DNA of 64,000 bases. Source: Triticum aestivum (taxonomy: Eukaryota; Streptophyta; Magnoliopsida; Poales; Poaceae). Shown here piece after piece: positions 31,717 to 42,759 of this stretch. The stretch covers positions 229,211,780-229,275,779 of the forward strand of contig NC_057808.1 in assembly GCF_018294505.1 (NCBI RefSeq), written 5' to 3'. Each line of letters begins with the position of its first letter. Within the stretch, counting starts at the first letter, position 1. The translations under genes and the position numbers were made by a program. The notes under the pieces are model-generated. The model ran no database searches. It saw only the letters and a program-made list of their open reading frames with translations, and was not told the DNA's origin.

Positions 31717-32559
31717 ATGGCACTAACGAGGAGGTTCTCCACCGCAGAAAAGGGGGAGGCCCCCAAGGAGGGGCAAGGTTCGCCGCTGCCCAAGAGAGGC
31801 CGCGGACGCCCCCGCAAGTACGCCGCACCCCCAGCGATGGCCCCTCGGGGGCGCAGGGATACCTTTTCGAGAGCAGGCGTCGCCTCAGGCAGCCGCGGCG
31901 GCGCTTCTTCTCGTGGTGGGAGCCGCCGAGGACGGGGCAACTCCTGCAATGGGGGGAGGAGCGATGTGGTCGGCCGGCCTCCTCGGTCGCGCTCCCACTC
32001 AGCGGATACGTTCCCAGAATTTGTCATGTGGTTGGAGAGGCCTGCTGGCATCTGGATCCCGCTCCCGTGCTTCTTCGTGGGTGTGCTACCGACCGCGGGG
32101 CTTGATGGCCTCTGGCTGCAGGCTGATGGCTACTGCAGGAGGGCCTCATGGGTGGGGGTTGAAGTCACCGCCATGTGCAATGTGTCCTTGACCCGCTGTT
32201 GGCAGCTGTTTGCCCGCGCGCGGGGCCTGAGCATGAGGTGCACCCTCCATTTCAGGTATGACGGCCTTGCGGCCCTCTATGTGAGGGTGTTTGGGGAAGA
32301 CGGCCGTCGTGCAGGGTGCTTCCCGGAGGACAGCAACGGTAACGATGAGCTTGCCCTTGGCGACAACCACGGTAATAACGAGGGTGAGCTTGTCCTTGGC
32401 GACGGTCGTGCTACATCCAACAGCGGCAGCTCCTCCTCCGGTGAGAGCACCAGCGACAGCAGCTACGACGAACCACCACAGCGCCGGGCTCGGATTGGGG
32501 AAGACGACGAGCTGCCTCACCACCGTGCCCCGATGAAGCAGGAGGAATACTCGGACTGA
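31717..32559 (+). CDS. Antisense gene of element C: B3-like domain protein
   Basis: An intact frame of 280 codons from the ATG at 31717 ('MALTRRFSTAEKGEAPKEG') to the TGA at 32557-32559. It opens with a basic, Arg/Gly/Ser-rich region of about 95 residues ('RGRGRPRKY', an AT-hook-like RGRPRK). Residues about 105-205 resemble a plant B3 DNA-binding fold: 'FPEFVMWLERPAGIWIPLP', 'ASWVGVEVTAMCNVSLTRCW', 'LFARARGLSMRCTLHFRYDG', 'ALYVRVFGEDGR'. The C-terminus is acidic and Ser-rich. B3 domains bind DNA in plant transcription factors; binding by this protein is inferred only. The open frame extends further upstream without a stop, and I chose this ATG because it follows the TATA box by 100 bases and starts the basic region. 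It is read against pol. This is the only apparently intact antisense gene in the window. Confidence 0.65.
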   Translation: MALTRRFSTAEKGEAPKEGQGSPLPKRGRGRPRKYAAPPAMAPRGRRDTFSRAGVASGSRGGASSRGGSRRGRGNSCNGGRSDVVGRPPRSRSHSADTFPEFVMWLERPAGIWIPLPCFFVGVLPTAGLDGLWLQADGYCRRASWVGVEVTAMCNVSLTRCWQLFARARGLSMRCTLHFRYDGLAALYVRVFGEDGRRAGCFPEDSNGNDELALGDNHGNNEGELVLGDGRATSNSGSSSSGESTSDSSYDEPPQRRARIGEDDELPHHRAPMKQEEYSD

Positions 32560-33499
32560 GCTCGGGCGCCGCTGGAGCCTGGCCTCGGGAGCTGCTGTAG
32601 TTGTGCGGCCTCCTTTTGTTTTTTCCTTTCTCTGCATTCAAAAAAAGTAGAGGGACCTACTAGGGTGTGTAATGAAATACGACGCTCGCACTGCTATGCT
32701 ATGTTTGTTATTTTGATATTATGCCCTGATACTCGTGTTTCCTCCAGGTGCGATTCGGGTACTTAACTCGATGTGCTTGCGGTCGACACTTACTTCGCGA
32801 GGGTGTGCCTTTCCAGGGGCATCTTCTAGAGCTTCCTCCTTGAGGACCCGAGGGTCGTTGGTCCTCGGGAGACGTCGTGCAGATGCAGGGTTAGAAAGCC
32901 TCATGAGGTGCCTCGTCCTACCTCGGACAAGCTTCTGAGCGTAGACTGGTTTTGGCTAGCGCGCCACGTCGCGATGCCCAGGGGCACGGACTTAAGAGGC
33001 CGTGCATGTCCATGAGCTCGTTCGAGGGCGTCTCGCGAGGATTGAGGGCGTCAAGCTGGGGCGGCAAGGCATCGGCGAGGTGTGGTCGCGGGTGAGCCCA
33101 GGCGTGCACACCGTACCTAGCCCCCACTTGCGGGACGCACGAGGAAGAGCGACGGGCAACTGCCGCTCCTCCTGAGACTCGGTTAGAAAAGCGAACAAAA
33201 AACAGAAAGAGAGAAAATTTCCAACCCTGGCGAACGAAAGGCACAAAAGCTCCAAATTTTATTCAAGAAGTTGCAAACCAACTATAGAAAGCAAGCAAAA
33301 GAACAGCCGCGTCCGGCACCTAGACTAGTCTTCTTCTCTTCCCACCAGCGCAGAGCATGGGGCCTCCATTAGGACGTGGGTGGGAGCCCCCGTGAGGCCC
33401 ACGGGCGACGCTCAGGAGACTCCGAGGCGTGTACAGACCCAACTCATTATTATGTGACAGTGTCACGAGCGGAGACCTTCACAAGCGTGGGGCCTTGCT
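32560..33499. other. Convergent non-coding zone of element C
   Basis: This lies between the end of the B3-like gene (+) and the end of pol (-). It starts with a T-rich run and an A-tract (32641-32647), with aatgaaatac at 32670, a possible poly(A) region of the plus-strand gene. No protein domain is seen in either direction; the frame at 32918-33244 minus is probably chance. Confidence 0.5.
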
Positions 33500-34028
33500 T
33501 CATGGGCAGAACTTCCGGAGGTGCTGGATGTTCCAGGCTTTCTGGATGGGGATCCCGTCCTGCGTCTCCAGGCGCGCAGCGCCAGGCCTAGAGACACGGG
33601 TGATCTTGAACGGGCCCTCCCACATGGGCAAGAGCTTATGCAGCCCTTCCCTGGAGAGCACCCGTCTCAGGACGAGATTAACCACCTCGAGCGTCCTAGA
33701 GCGGACGCTGCGGCAGAGGTAATGCCGTAGTGCCTGCTGGTACCTCACTACTCGTAGCAAGGCCTGGCAGCGGCGCTCCTCCCCCAGCACGAGGTCCATC
33801 CCCTGCGAGGCGTCCTGGCATGCCTCATCAAATTCCAAGACACGCGCGGAGTGATGCCTGACCTCGTGAGGGAGAACCACTTCAGCTCTGTAGATGAGGA
33901 AGAATGGAGTCTCGTCCGTCAGCTTGATCGCGGTGGTGCGGATGGACCACAGCACGGACTAGAGCTCATCGAGCCCGCCCCTGACGCAGGCCTCGAGCTT
34001 CTTCCTCAAGGTCCTTGCCTTGACGCCT
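33500..34028 (-). pseudogene. Element C integrase, C-terminal part
   Basis: On the minus strand, directly after the Copia insertion point, the end of the integrase core is read ('GVKARTLRKKLEACVRGGLD'), then a stop near 33960. From 33955 to 33500 an open frame follows with 'FFLIYRAEVVLPHEVRH', the conserved region after the integrase core of Gypsy elements. A basic C-terminal domain comes next, with 'LPMWEGPFKITRVSRPGAA' and the end 'IQHLRKFCP', typical for the last residues of such polyproteins. It joins the part at 42760 and following when the Copia element is removed. The integrase inserts element cDNA; this copy is split and has stops. Confidence 0.8.
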
Positions 34029-34033
34029 CTCAG
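34029..34033. repeat. Target-site duplication of the Copia element, left copy (CTCAG)
   Basis: CTCAG precedes TGTCGGGGAAC at 34034 and recurs at 42755-42759. Confidence 0.93.
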
Positions 34034-35731
34034 TGTCGGGGAACGTAGTAATAATTCAAAAAAAATCCTACGTGTCACCAAGATCAATCTAGGAGAAGCT
34101 AGCAATGAGGGAGAGGGAGTGCATCTTCATACCCTTGAAGATCGCTAAGCGGAAGCGTTACAAGAACGCGGTTGATGGAGTCGCACTCGCGGCGATTCAA
34201 ATCGCGGATGATCCGATCCAAGCGCCGAACGGACGGCGCCTCCATGTTCAACACACGTATAGCCCGAGGACGTCTCCTCCTTGATCTAGCAAGGGGAGAG
34301 GAGAAGTTGAGGGAGAACTCCGGCAGCACGACGGCGTGGTGGTGGAGCTCGTGGTTCTCCGGCAGAGCTTCGCTACGCTCAACAGAGGAGGGGGAGGAGT
34401 TGGATGGGGAGGGCTGCGCCAGGGGCAATGGGTGCAGCTCCCATGCACCTCCCCACTATATATAGGGGTGGAGGGGTCTGGTTTCTTGACCACCAAGTCC
34501 ATTGGGGCGTTGGCAAACGTGGGAGGAAAGAATCCCATCCTTTCCCTTCCCCACCGATTGTTATCCCCCATTTTAAGGGATCTTGATCTTATCCCTTCGG
34601 GATATGATCTTATTCCTTCTAAGGGGGGTTCATGGTGCGCCTTGACCAAGGGCGTGGGGCCTTGCCCCCACTACCCATGTTCATGTGGGTCCCCCATCCA
34701 GGTGGGCCCCACTCCAGAACCTCCTAGAACCTTCCCGTTACAATACCGAAAAATCCCAAACATTTTCCGGTGGCCAAAATAGGACTTACCATATATAAAT
34801 CTTTACCTCCGGAAAATTCTGGATCTCCTTGTGACGTTCGGGATCTCATCCGAGACTCCGAACAACTTTCGGTAACCACATACAATTCCCATTACAACTC
34901 TAGCGTCACCGAACCTTAAGTGTGTAGACCCTACGGGTTCGGGAACCATGCAGACATGACCGAGATGCCTCTCCGGCCAATAACCAATAGCGTGATCTGG
35001 ATACCCATATTGGCTCCCACATGTTCCACGATGATCTCATCGGATGAACCACGATGTCGGGGATTCAATCAATCCCGTATATAATTCCCTTTGTCCATCG
35101 GTATGCTACTTGCCCGAGATTCGATCGTCGGTAACTTTACTCGTTCCGTAACGCATGATCCCGTGGCTAACTCCTTATTCACATTGAGCTCATTATGATG
35201 ATGTATTACCGAGTGGGCCCACATATACCTCTCCGTCATACGGAGTGACAAAAGCCGGTCTCGATTCGTGCCAACCCAACAGACACTTTCGGAGATACCT
35301 GTAGTGCACCTTTATGGTCACCTAGTTATGTTTTGACGTTTGATACACCCAAAGCATTCCTCCGGTATCCAGGAGTTGCACAATCTCATGGTCTAAGGAA
35401 ATTATACCTGACATTAGAAAAGCTCTAGCAAACAAACTACGCGATCTTGTGCTATGCTTAGGATTGGGTCTTGTCCATCACATCATTCTCCTAATGATGT
35501 GATCCTGTTATCAATGGCATCCAATGTCCATGGTCAGGAACCCACAACCATCTATTGATCAATGAGCTAGTCAACTAGAGGCTCACTAGGGACATGTTGT
35601 GGTCTATGTATTCACACATGTATTACAGTTTCCGATTAATACAATTATAGCATGAACAATAGACAATTATCATGAACAAGGAAATATAATAATAACCTTT
35701 TTATTATTGCCTCTATGGCATATTTCCAAAA
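34034..35731 (-). repeat. Copia element, 3' LTR (1698 bp)
   Basis: It starts tgtcggggaacg and ends atttccaaaa, where the partner has atttccaaca; the final CA has mutated. The TATA region at about 34457 matches that of the other LTR. Confidence 0.93.
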
Positions 35732-35747
35732 GTCTCCCACTTGCAGT
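35732..35747 (-). promoter_or_regulatory. Polypurine tract of the Copia element
   Basis: On the minus strand CTGCAAGTGGGAGAC directly precedes the 3' LTR, the position of the plus-strand DNA primer during reverse transcription. Confidence 0.7.
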
Positions 35748-35763
35748 AGAGTCAACAATATAG

Positions 35764-36666
35764 TTATATTGTGATGAATCGAACACCCATAGAGTTTTGG
35801 TGCTGGTCATGTTTTGCTCGTGAAAGAGGTTTAGTCAACGGATCTGCGACATTTAGATCCGTATATACTTTACAAATATCTATGTCTCCATCTTGAATAT
35901 ATTCACGAATGGATTTGAAGCGGCGCTTGATGTGCTTGGTCTTCTTGTGAAACCTGGGATCCTTGGCAATGGCAATAGCTCTAGTGTTGTCACAGAAGAG
36001 AGTCATCGGGCTCGACGCATTGGGAATCAGTCCTAGGTCGGTGATAAACTCCTTCACCCAGACTCCTTCCTGAGCTGCTTCCGAAGCAGCTATGTACTCC
36101 GCTTCACATGTAGATCCCGCGATGACGCTTTGCTTGCAACTGTTCCAGCTGACTGCCCCAGCATTCAAAATGTACACCTATCCGGTTTGTGACTTGGAGT
36201 CATCCAGATCTGTGTCGAAGCTAGCATTGACATAACCCTTTACGACGAGCTCTTCGTCACCTCCATAAACGAGAAACATATCCTTAGTCCTTTTCAGGTA
36301 CTTCAGGATATTCTTGACTGCTGTCCAGTGGTGCACTCCGGGATTAATTTGGTACCTTCCTACCAAACTTATGGCAAGGTTCACATCAGGTCTGGTACAC
36401 AGCATGGCATACATAATAAATCCTATGGCCGAGGCATAAGCGATGACACTCATCTTTTCTCTTTCTTCTGCCGAGGTCGGGCGTTGAGCTATGCTCAATC
36501 TCACACCTTGCAATCCAGGCAAGAACCCCTTCTTGGACTGATCCATATTGAACTTCTTCAATATCTTGTCAAGGTATGTGCTTTGTGAAATACCAATGAG
36601 GCGTCTCGATCTATCTCTATAGATCTTGATGCCTAATATGTAAGCAGCTTCTCCAAGGTCCTTCAT
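35764..36666 (-). pseudogene. Copia element RNase H region
   Basis: Two open pieces in one frame (36666-36178 and 36177-35764), separated by a TAG at 36178-36180. The first covers the link between polymerase and RNase H ('MKDLGEAAYILGIKIYRD', 'YASAIGFIMYAMLCTRPDV'). The second holds the RNase H core: 'GAVSWNSCKQSVIAGSTCEA', with the acidic residue in 'EAEYIA' and 'LFCDNTRAIAIAKDP', ending in 'HIKRRFKSIREYIQDG' and 'LNVADPLTKPLS'. RNase H removes the RNA template during cDNA synthesis. The break and the upstream stop at 36667-36669 inactivate it. Confidence 0.88.
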
Positions 36667-37755
36667 TCAAAAACACTTTTTTAAGTAGGCCTTTATGCTT
36701 TCCAAAAGTTCTATATCATTTCCCATCAACAGTATGTCATCCACATATAATATGAGAAATGCTACAGAGCTCCCACTCACTTTCTTGTAAATACAGGCTT
36801 CTCCATAAGTCTGTATAAACCCAAACGCTTTGATCATCTCATCAAAGCGAATGTTCCAACTCCGAGATGCTTGCACCAGTCCATAGATGGAGCGCTGGAG
36901 CTTGCATACTTTGTCAGCATTCTTAGGATCGACAAAACCTTCCGGCTGCATCATATACAATTCTTCCTTTAGGAAACCATTAAGGAATGCTGTTTTGACA
37001 TCCATTTGCCAGATCTCATAATCATAGAATGCGGCAATTGCTAACATGATTCGGATGGACTTCAGCTTTGCTACGGGTGAGAAGGTATCATCGTAGTCAA
37101 CCCCTTGAACTTGTCGATAACCCTTAGCGACAAGCCGAGCCTTATAGACGGTCACATTACCATCCGCGTCATTCTTCTTCTTAAAGATCCACTTATCCTC
37201 TATGGCTTGCCGATCATCGGGCAAGTCCGTCAAAGTCCATACTTTGTTTTCATACATGGATCCTATCTCGGATTTCATGGCTTCAAGCCATTTGTTGGAA
37301 TTCGGGCCCGCCATCGCTTCTTCATGGTTCGAAGGTTCACCGTTGTCTAATAACATTATTTCCAGGACAGGGTTGCCGTACCACTCTGGTGCGGAACGTG
37401 TCCTTGTGGACCTAAGAAGTTCAGTAGCAACTTGACCCGAAGTTTCATGATTATCATCATTAACTTCCTCTCTAGTCAGTGCAGGCACCACAAAAACATC
37501 TTCCTAAGCTGCACTACTCTCCGGTTCAAGAGGGGGTACCTCGTCAAGTTCTACTTTCCTCCCACTTACTTCATTCGAGAGAAACTCTTTCTCTAGAAAG
37601 GATCCATTCTTGGCAACAAAGATCTTGCCTTCAGATCTGAGGTAGAAGGTATACCCAATAGTTTCCTTAGGGTATCCTATGAAGACGCATTTTTCCGATT
37701 TGGGTTCGAGCTTTTCAGGTTGAAGTTTCTTGACACATAAGCATCGCATCCCCAA
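36667..37755 (-). pseudogene. Copia element reverse transcriptase
   Basis: On the minus strand 37755-37504 covers the integrase-to-polymerase linker ('KCVFIGYPKETIGYTFYL'). After a TAG at 37504-37506 the RVT_2 domain follows in the same frame (37491-36667). Motifs: 'KWLEAMKSEIGSMYENKVW', 'YKARLVAKGYRQVQGVDYDD', 'WQMDVKTAFLNGFLKEELYM' and the catalytic 'LILYVDDILLMGND' (about 36755-36715). The catalytic Asp pair is intact. The domain is nearly full length and is lost only through stops before and after it. It copies element RNA into DNA inside the particle. Confidence 0.92.
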
Positions 37756-38765
37756 ACATTCAGAAATGACAGCTTAGGTTTCTTCCCAAAACATAATTCA
37801 TACGGTGTCGTCTCAATGGATATAGACAACGCCCTATTTAAAGTGAATGTGGCTGTCTCTAAAGCATAACCCCAAAATGATAACGGAAGATCGGTAAGAG
37901 ACATCATAGATCGCACTGTATCCAATAGAGTGTGATTGCGACGTTCAGACACACCATTACGCTGAGGTGTTCCTGGCGGCGTGAGTTGTGAAACAATTCC
38001 ATGTTTCTTTAAGTGCGCGCCAAACTTGTCACTAAAGTATTCTCCTCCATGATCTGGTCGTAAGAACTTTATTTTCCTATCACGTTAATTCTCTACCTCG
38101 CTCTGAAATTCCTTGAACTTTTCAAAGGTCTCAGACTTGAGCTTCATTAAGTAGACATACCCATATCTGCTTAAGTCATCAGTGAGGGTGAGAACATAAC
38201 GATAGCCACCACGAGCCTCAATGCTCATTGGACCGCATACATCAGTATGTATTATTTCCAATAAGATGGTTGCTCGCTCCATTGTTCCGGAGAACGGAGT
38301 CTTGGTCATTTTGCCCATGAGGCATGGTTCGCACGTGTCAAATGATTCATAATCAAGAGACTCCAAAAGTCCATCTGCATGGAGTTTCTTCATGTGTTTG
38401 ACACCAATGTGACCAAGGCGGTAGTGCCACAAGTATGTGGGACTATCATTATCAACCTTACATCTTTTGGCATTCACACTATGAATATGTGTAACATCAC
38501 ATTCGAGATTCAATAAAAATAAACCATTGACCAGCGGGGCATGACCATAAAACATATCTATCATATAAATAGAACAACCATTATTCTCGAATTTAAATGA
38601 GTAGCCATCTCGCATTAAACGAGATCCAGATACAATGTTCATGCTCAAAGCTGGCACTAAATAACAATTATTGAGGTTTAAAACTAATCCCGAAGGTAAA
38701 TGTAGAGGTAGCGTGCCGACGGCGATCACATCGACCTTGGAACCATTCCTGACGCGCATCATCAC
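37690..38765 (-). pseudogene. Copia element integrase
   Basis: The minus-strand frame 38765-38085 begins in the protease-to-integrase region, then shows the zinc-binding part ('HYRLGHIGVKHMKKLH' and 'CEPCLMGK') and the start of the core ('HTDVCGPM', first catalytic Asp). A stop at 38085-38087 follows. The frame continues with 'FLRPDHGGEY' (second Asp, about 38060) and 'NGVSERRNHTLLDT' (Glu, about 37945), so the D,D-35-E triad is present. Near 37700 the frame shifts into that of the polymerase linker. Integrase joins the cDNA to target DNA, making 5-bp duplications such as CTCAG. Confidence 0.9.
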
Positions 38766-38801
38766 CTCGTCCTTCGCTAGTCTCCGCTTATTCCGCAGCT
38801 C

Positions 38802-39173
38802 CTATTTTGAGTTACAAATGTGAGCAACCGCACAGGTATCAAATACCCAGGAGCTACTACGAGCGCTGGTAAGGTACACATCAATAACATGTATTTCATA
38901 TATACCTTTGGCGTTGCCGGCCTTCTTATCCGCTAAATACTTGGGGCAGTACCGCTTCCAGTGACCATTTCCCTTGCAATAAAAGCACTCAGTCTTAGGC
39001 TTGGGTCCATTCTTTGGCTTCTTCTTCCCGGCAACTGATTTACCGGGCGCGGCAACTCCCTTGTCGTCCTTCTTGAAGTTCTTCTTACCCTTGCTTTTCT
39101 TGAAACTAGTGGTCTTATTCACCATCAACACTTGATGTTCCGTTTTGATTTCCACCTCCGCTGATTTCAGCAT
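38802..39173 (-). pseudogene. Copia element nucleocapsid and start of protease
   Basis: The minus-strand frame of 123 codons contains a Lys-rich region ('KKSKGKKNFKKDDKG'), a CCHC zinc knuckle ('CFYCKGNGHWKRYC', about 38985-38944) and the protease start 'WVFDTCAVAHICNS', where the usual Asp-Thr/Ser-Gly active site reads D-T-C. It ends at a TAG at 38802-38804. It shares the frame of the Gag piece upstream and the integrase piece downstream. The third residue of the active site differs from the usual Gly, so the protease is probably inactive even apart from the stop. Confidence 0.85.
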
Positions 39174-39182
39174 TGAATATTA

Positions 39183-39752
39183 CTAAAGAATGGACTTCTC
39201 CATCCCTTGCATATTATAGTTCATCACAAAGCTCTTGTAGCTAGGTGGGAGCGACTGGAGGATTCTATCAATGACCGAGTCATCTGGAAGATTAACTCCC
39301 AGCTGAGTCAAGCGGTTGTGCAGCCCAGACATTTGGAGTATATGCTCACTGACAGAACTATTTTCCTCCATCGTACAACTGTAGAACTTGTCGGAGACTT
39401 CATATCTCTCGACCCGAGCATGAGCTTGGAAAACCATTTTCAGCTCTTGGAACATCTCATATGCTGCATGTTGCTCAAAACGCTTTTGGAGCCCCGATTC
39501 TAAGCTGTAAAGCATGCCGCACTGAAACAGGGAGTAATCATCACTATGCGACTGCCAGGCGTTCATAACGTCTTGAGTTGCTGGGAAAATGGGTGCGTCA
39601 CCTAGCGGTGCTTCAAGGACATATGCTTTCTTGGCAGCTATGAGGATGATCCTCAAGTTACGGACCCAATCCGTATAGTTGCTACCATCGTCTTTCAGCT
39701 TTGTTTTCTCTAGGAACACGCTGAAGTTGAGGGAAACATTAGCGTAGGCCAT
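39183..39752 (-). pseudogene. Copia element Gag
   Basis: The minus-strand frame starts at the ATG at 39752 ('MAYANVSLNFSVFLEKTKL') and runs 189 codons to a stop at 39183-39185. It matches the UBN2/Retrotran_gag_2-type capsid region: 'NYTDWVRNLRIILIAAKKAY', 'DYSLFQCGMLYSLESGLQK', 'ILQSLPPSYKSFVMNYNMQG'. In intact relatives Gag continues into the zinc knuckle in the same frame, as here after the stop. Gag builds the particle. The region from the primer site to this ATG (39753-41014) is a 1.26-kb leader, long but usual for this group. Confidence 0.9.
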
Positions 39753-41014
39753 TGGATCTACAGGATAGATTGTAAAGGCAATTTTAGACTAAGTTCATGA
39801 TAATTAAGTTCATCTAATCAAATTATTTAATGAATTCCCACTGAGATAGACATCCCTCTAGTCATCTAAGTGATACATGGTCCGAATCGACTAGGCCGTG
39901 TCCGATCATCACGTGGGACGAACTAGTCATCAACGGTGAACATCTCCATGTTGATCACATCTACTATACGGCTCATGTTCAACCTTTTGGTCTCTCATGT
40001 TCCAAAGCCATGTATGTACATGCTAGGCTTGTCAAGTCAACCTAAGTGTTTCGCATGTGTAAATCTGGCTTACACCCGTTGTATTCGAAAGCTAGAATCT
40101 ATCACACCCGATCGTCACGTGGTGCTTCGAAACAACGAGCCTACGCAACGGTGCACACTTAGGGGGGACATATTTCTTGAAATTTTAGGGAGGTATCATC
40201 TTATTTATGCTACCGTCGTTCTAAGCAAATAAGATGTAAACAGGATAAACATCACATGCAAATCATAAATGACTTGATATGGCCAATATCATCTTGCGCC
40301 TTTGATCTCCATCTTCGAGGCGCGGCATGATCACCATCGTCACCGGCATGACACCATGATCTCCATCATCGTGTCTTCATGAAGTTGTCTCGCCAACTAT
40401 TACTTCTACTAGTATGGCTAACGGTTAGCAAAAAGTAAAGTAATTACATGGCGTTTATATTGACTCGCGGGTCATACAATAAATTAAGACAACTCCTATG
40501 GCTCCTGCCGGTTGTCATACTCATCGACATGCAAGTCATGATTCCTATTACAAGAACATGATCAATCTCATACATCACATATATAATTCATCACATCCTT
40601 TTGGCCATATCACATCACATAGCATACCCTGCAAAAACAAGTTAGATGTCCTCTAATTGTTGTTGCATGTTTTACGTGGCTGCTCTGGGTTTCTAGAAAG
40701 AACGTTTCTTACCCACGCAAAAGCCACAACGGTGATATGCCAATTGCTATTTACCCTTCATAAGGACCCTCTTCATCGAATCCAAACAAACTAAAGTGGG
40801 AGAGACAGACACCCACTAGCCACCTTATGCATCAAGTGCATGTCAGTCGCTGGAACTTGTCTCACGTAAGCGTACGTGTAAGGTCGGTTCGGGCCGCTTC
40901 ATCCCACAATGCTGCCGAATCAAGATAATACTAGTAATGGTAAGCAAATTGACCAAATCATCACCCACAACTACTTTGTGTTCTGCTCGTGCATAGAATC
41001 TACGCATAGACCTA
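39753..41014 (-). other. Untranslated leader of the Copia element
   Basis: 1.26 kb between the primer-binding site and the Gag ATG. BARE-type elements have a long leader carrying packaging signals. I see no reading frame of note; the frame at 39936-40232 (+) is chance. Confidence 0.75.
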
Positions 41015-41026
41015 GCTCTGATACCA
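41015..41026 (-). promoter_or_regulatory. Primer-binding site of the Copia element
   Basis: The minus strand reads TGGTATCAGAGC, the complement of the 3' end of initiator tRNA-Met, one base from the 5' LTR boundary at 41028. Confidence 0.9.
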
Positions 41027-41027
41027 T

Positions 41028-42754
41028 TGTTGGGGAACGTAGTAATAATTCAAAAAAATCCTACGTGTCACCAAGATCAATCTAGTAGAAGCTAGCAACA
41101 AAAGAGAGGGAGTGCATCTTCATACCCTTGTAGATCGCTAAGCGGAAGCGTTACAAGAACGCGGTTGATGGAGTCGTACTCGCGGCGATTCTCGCGGAAG
41201 ATCCGATCCAAGCGCCGAATAGACGGCGCCTCCGCATTCAACACACATATAGCCCGAGGACGTCTCCTCCTTCTTGATCTAGCAAGGGAGAGGAGAAGTT
41301 GAGGGAGAACTCCGGCAGCATGACGGCGTGGTGGTGGAGCTCGTGGTTCTCCGGCAGAGCTTCGCTACACTCAACAGAGGAGGGGGAGGAGTTGGATGGG
41401 GAGGGCTACGCCAGGGGCAAGGGGTGCAGCTCCCATGCACCTCCCCACTATATATAGGGGTGGAGGGGTCTGGTTTCTTGACCTCCAAGTCCATTGGGGC
41501 ATTGGCAAACGTGGGAGGATAGAATCCCATCCTTTCCCTTCCCCACCGATTGTTATCCCCCATTTTAAGGGATCTTGATCTTATCCCTTCGGGATATGAT
41601 CTTAATCCTTCTAAGGGGGATCTTGGTGCGCCTTGACCAGGGGTGTGAGGCCTTTCCCCCACTACCCATCTTCATGTGGGTCCCCCATCTAGGTGGGCCC
41701 CACTCCAGAACCTCCTAGAACCTTCCCGGTACAATACCGAAAAATCCCAAACATTTTTCGGTGGCCAAAATAGGACATCCCATATATAAATCTTTACCTC
41801 CGAAAAATTCTGGAACTCCTCGTGACGTCCGGGATCTCATCCGAGACTCCGAACAGCTTTCGGTAACCACATACAATTCTCATTACAACTCTAGCGTCAC
41901 CGAACCTTAAGTGTGTAGACCCTACGGGTTCGGGAACCATGCACACATGACCGAGATGCCTCTCTGGCCAATAACCAATAGAGGGATCTGGATATATTGG
42001 CTCCCACATGTTCCACGATGATCTCATCGGATGAACCACGATGTCGGGGATTCAATCAATCCCGTATACAATTCCCTTTGTCCATTGGTATGCTACTTGC
42101 CCGAGATTCGATCGTCGGTATCCCTATACCTTATTCAATCTCGTTACCGGGAAGTCTCTTTACTCATTCCGTAACGCATGATCCCGTGGCTAACTCCTTA
42201 GTCACATTGAGCTCATTATGATGATGTATTACTGAGTGGGCCCACATATACCTCTCCGTCATACGGAGTGACAAAAGCCGGTCTCGATTCGTGCCAACCC
42301 AACAGACACTTTCGGAGATACCTGTAGTGCACCTTTATGGTCACCTAGTTATGTTTTGACGTTTGATACACCCAAAGCATTCCTACAGTATCCGGGAGTT
42401 GCACAATCTCATGGTCTAAGGAAATGATACTTAACATTAGAAAAGCTCTACCAAACAAACTACACGATCTTGTGCTATGCTTAGGATTGGGTCTTGTCGA
42501 TCACATCATTCTCCTAATGATGTGATCCTGTTATCAACGACATCGAATGTCCATGGTCAGGAAACCACAACCATCTATTGATCAACAAGCTAGTCAACTA
42601 GAGGCTCACTAGGGACATGTTGTGGTCTATCTATTCACACATGTATTACGGTTTTCGGTTAATACAATTATAGCATGAACAATAGACAACTCTCAAGAAC
42701 AAGGAAATATAATAATAAACATTTTATTATTCCCTCTAGGGCATATTTCCAACA
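41028..42754 (-). repeat. Copia element, 5' LTR (1727 bp)
   Basis: It starts tgttggggaacg and ends atttccaaca, with a complete TG...CA. A TATA box sits at 41448-41457. It differs from 34034-35731 by scattered substitutions and small indels. Confidence 0.94.
41448..41457 (-). promoter_or_regulatory. TATA box of the Copia 5' LTR
   Basis: ctatatatag is nearly symmetric and lies at the place of the known BARE-1 promoter. In sense (minus) it is preceded by GC-rich DNA. Confidence 0.7.
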
Positions 42755-42759
42755 CTCAG
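42755..42759. repeat. Target-site duplication of the Copia element, right copy (CTCAG)
   Basis: It is identical to 34029-34033. Confidence 0.93.

Larger units (their letters stand above)
34034..42754 (-). mobile_element. Copia element of the BARE/Angela/WIS group, inserted in element C
   Basis: An 8.7-kb element with LTRs 34034-35731 and 41028-42754, duplication CTCAG, a tRNA-iMet primer site and the domain order gag, protease, integrase, reverse transcriptase, RNase H on the minus strand. The LTR sequence (ggggaacgtagtaataattc) and the proteins are typical of the BARE-1/Angela group, the most abundant Copia family in Triticeae. All of gag-pol lies in one frame apart from a single frameshift at about 37700, but six in-frame stops break it. 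It is the youngest layer in this part of the nest. Confidence 0.95.

Noticed and set aside
31617..32641. Captured host B3 transcription factor gene
   Set aside because: No introns, flanks or duplication mark a capture, and the leader is shared with element A. It is kept as an element gene, although ancient capture is possible.
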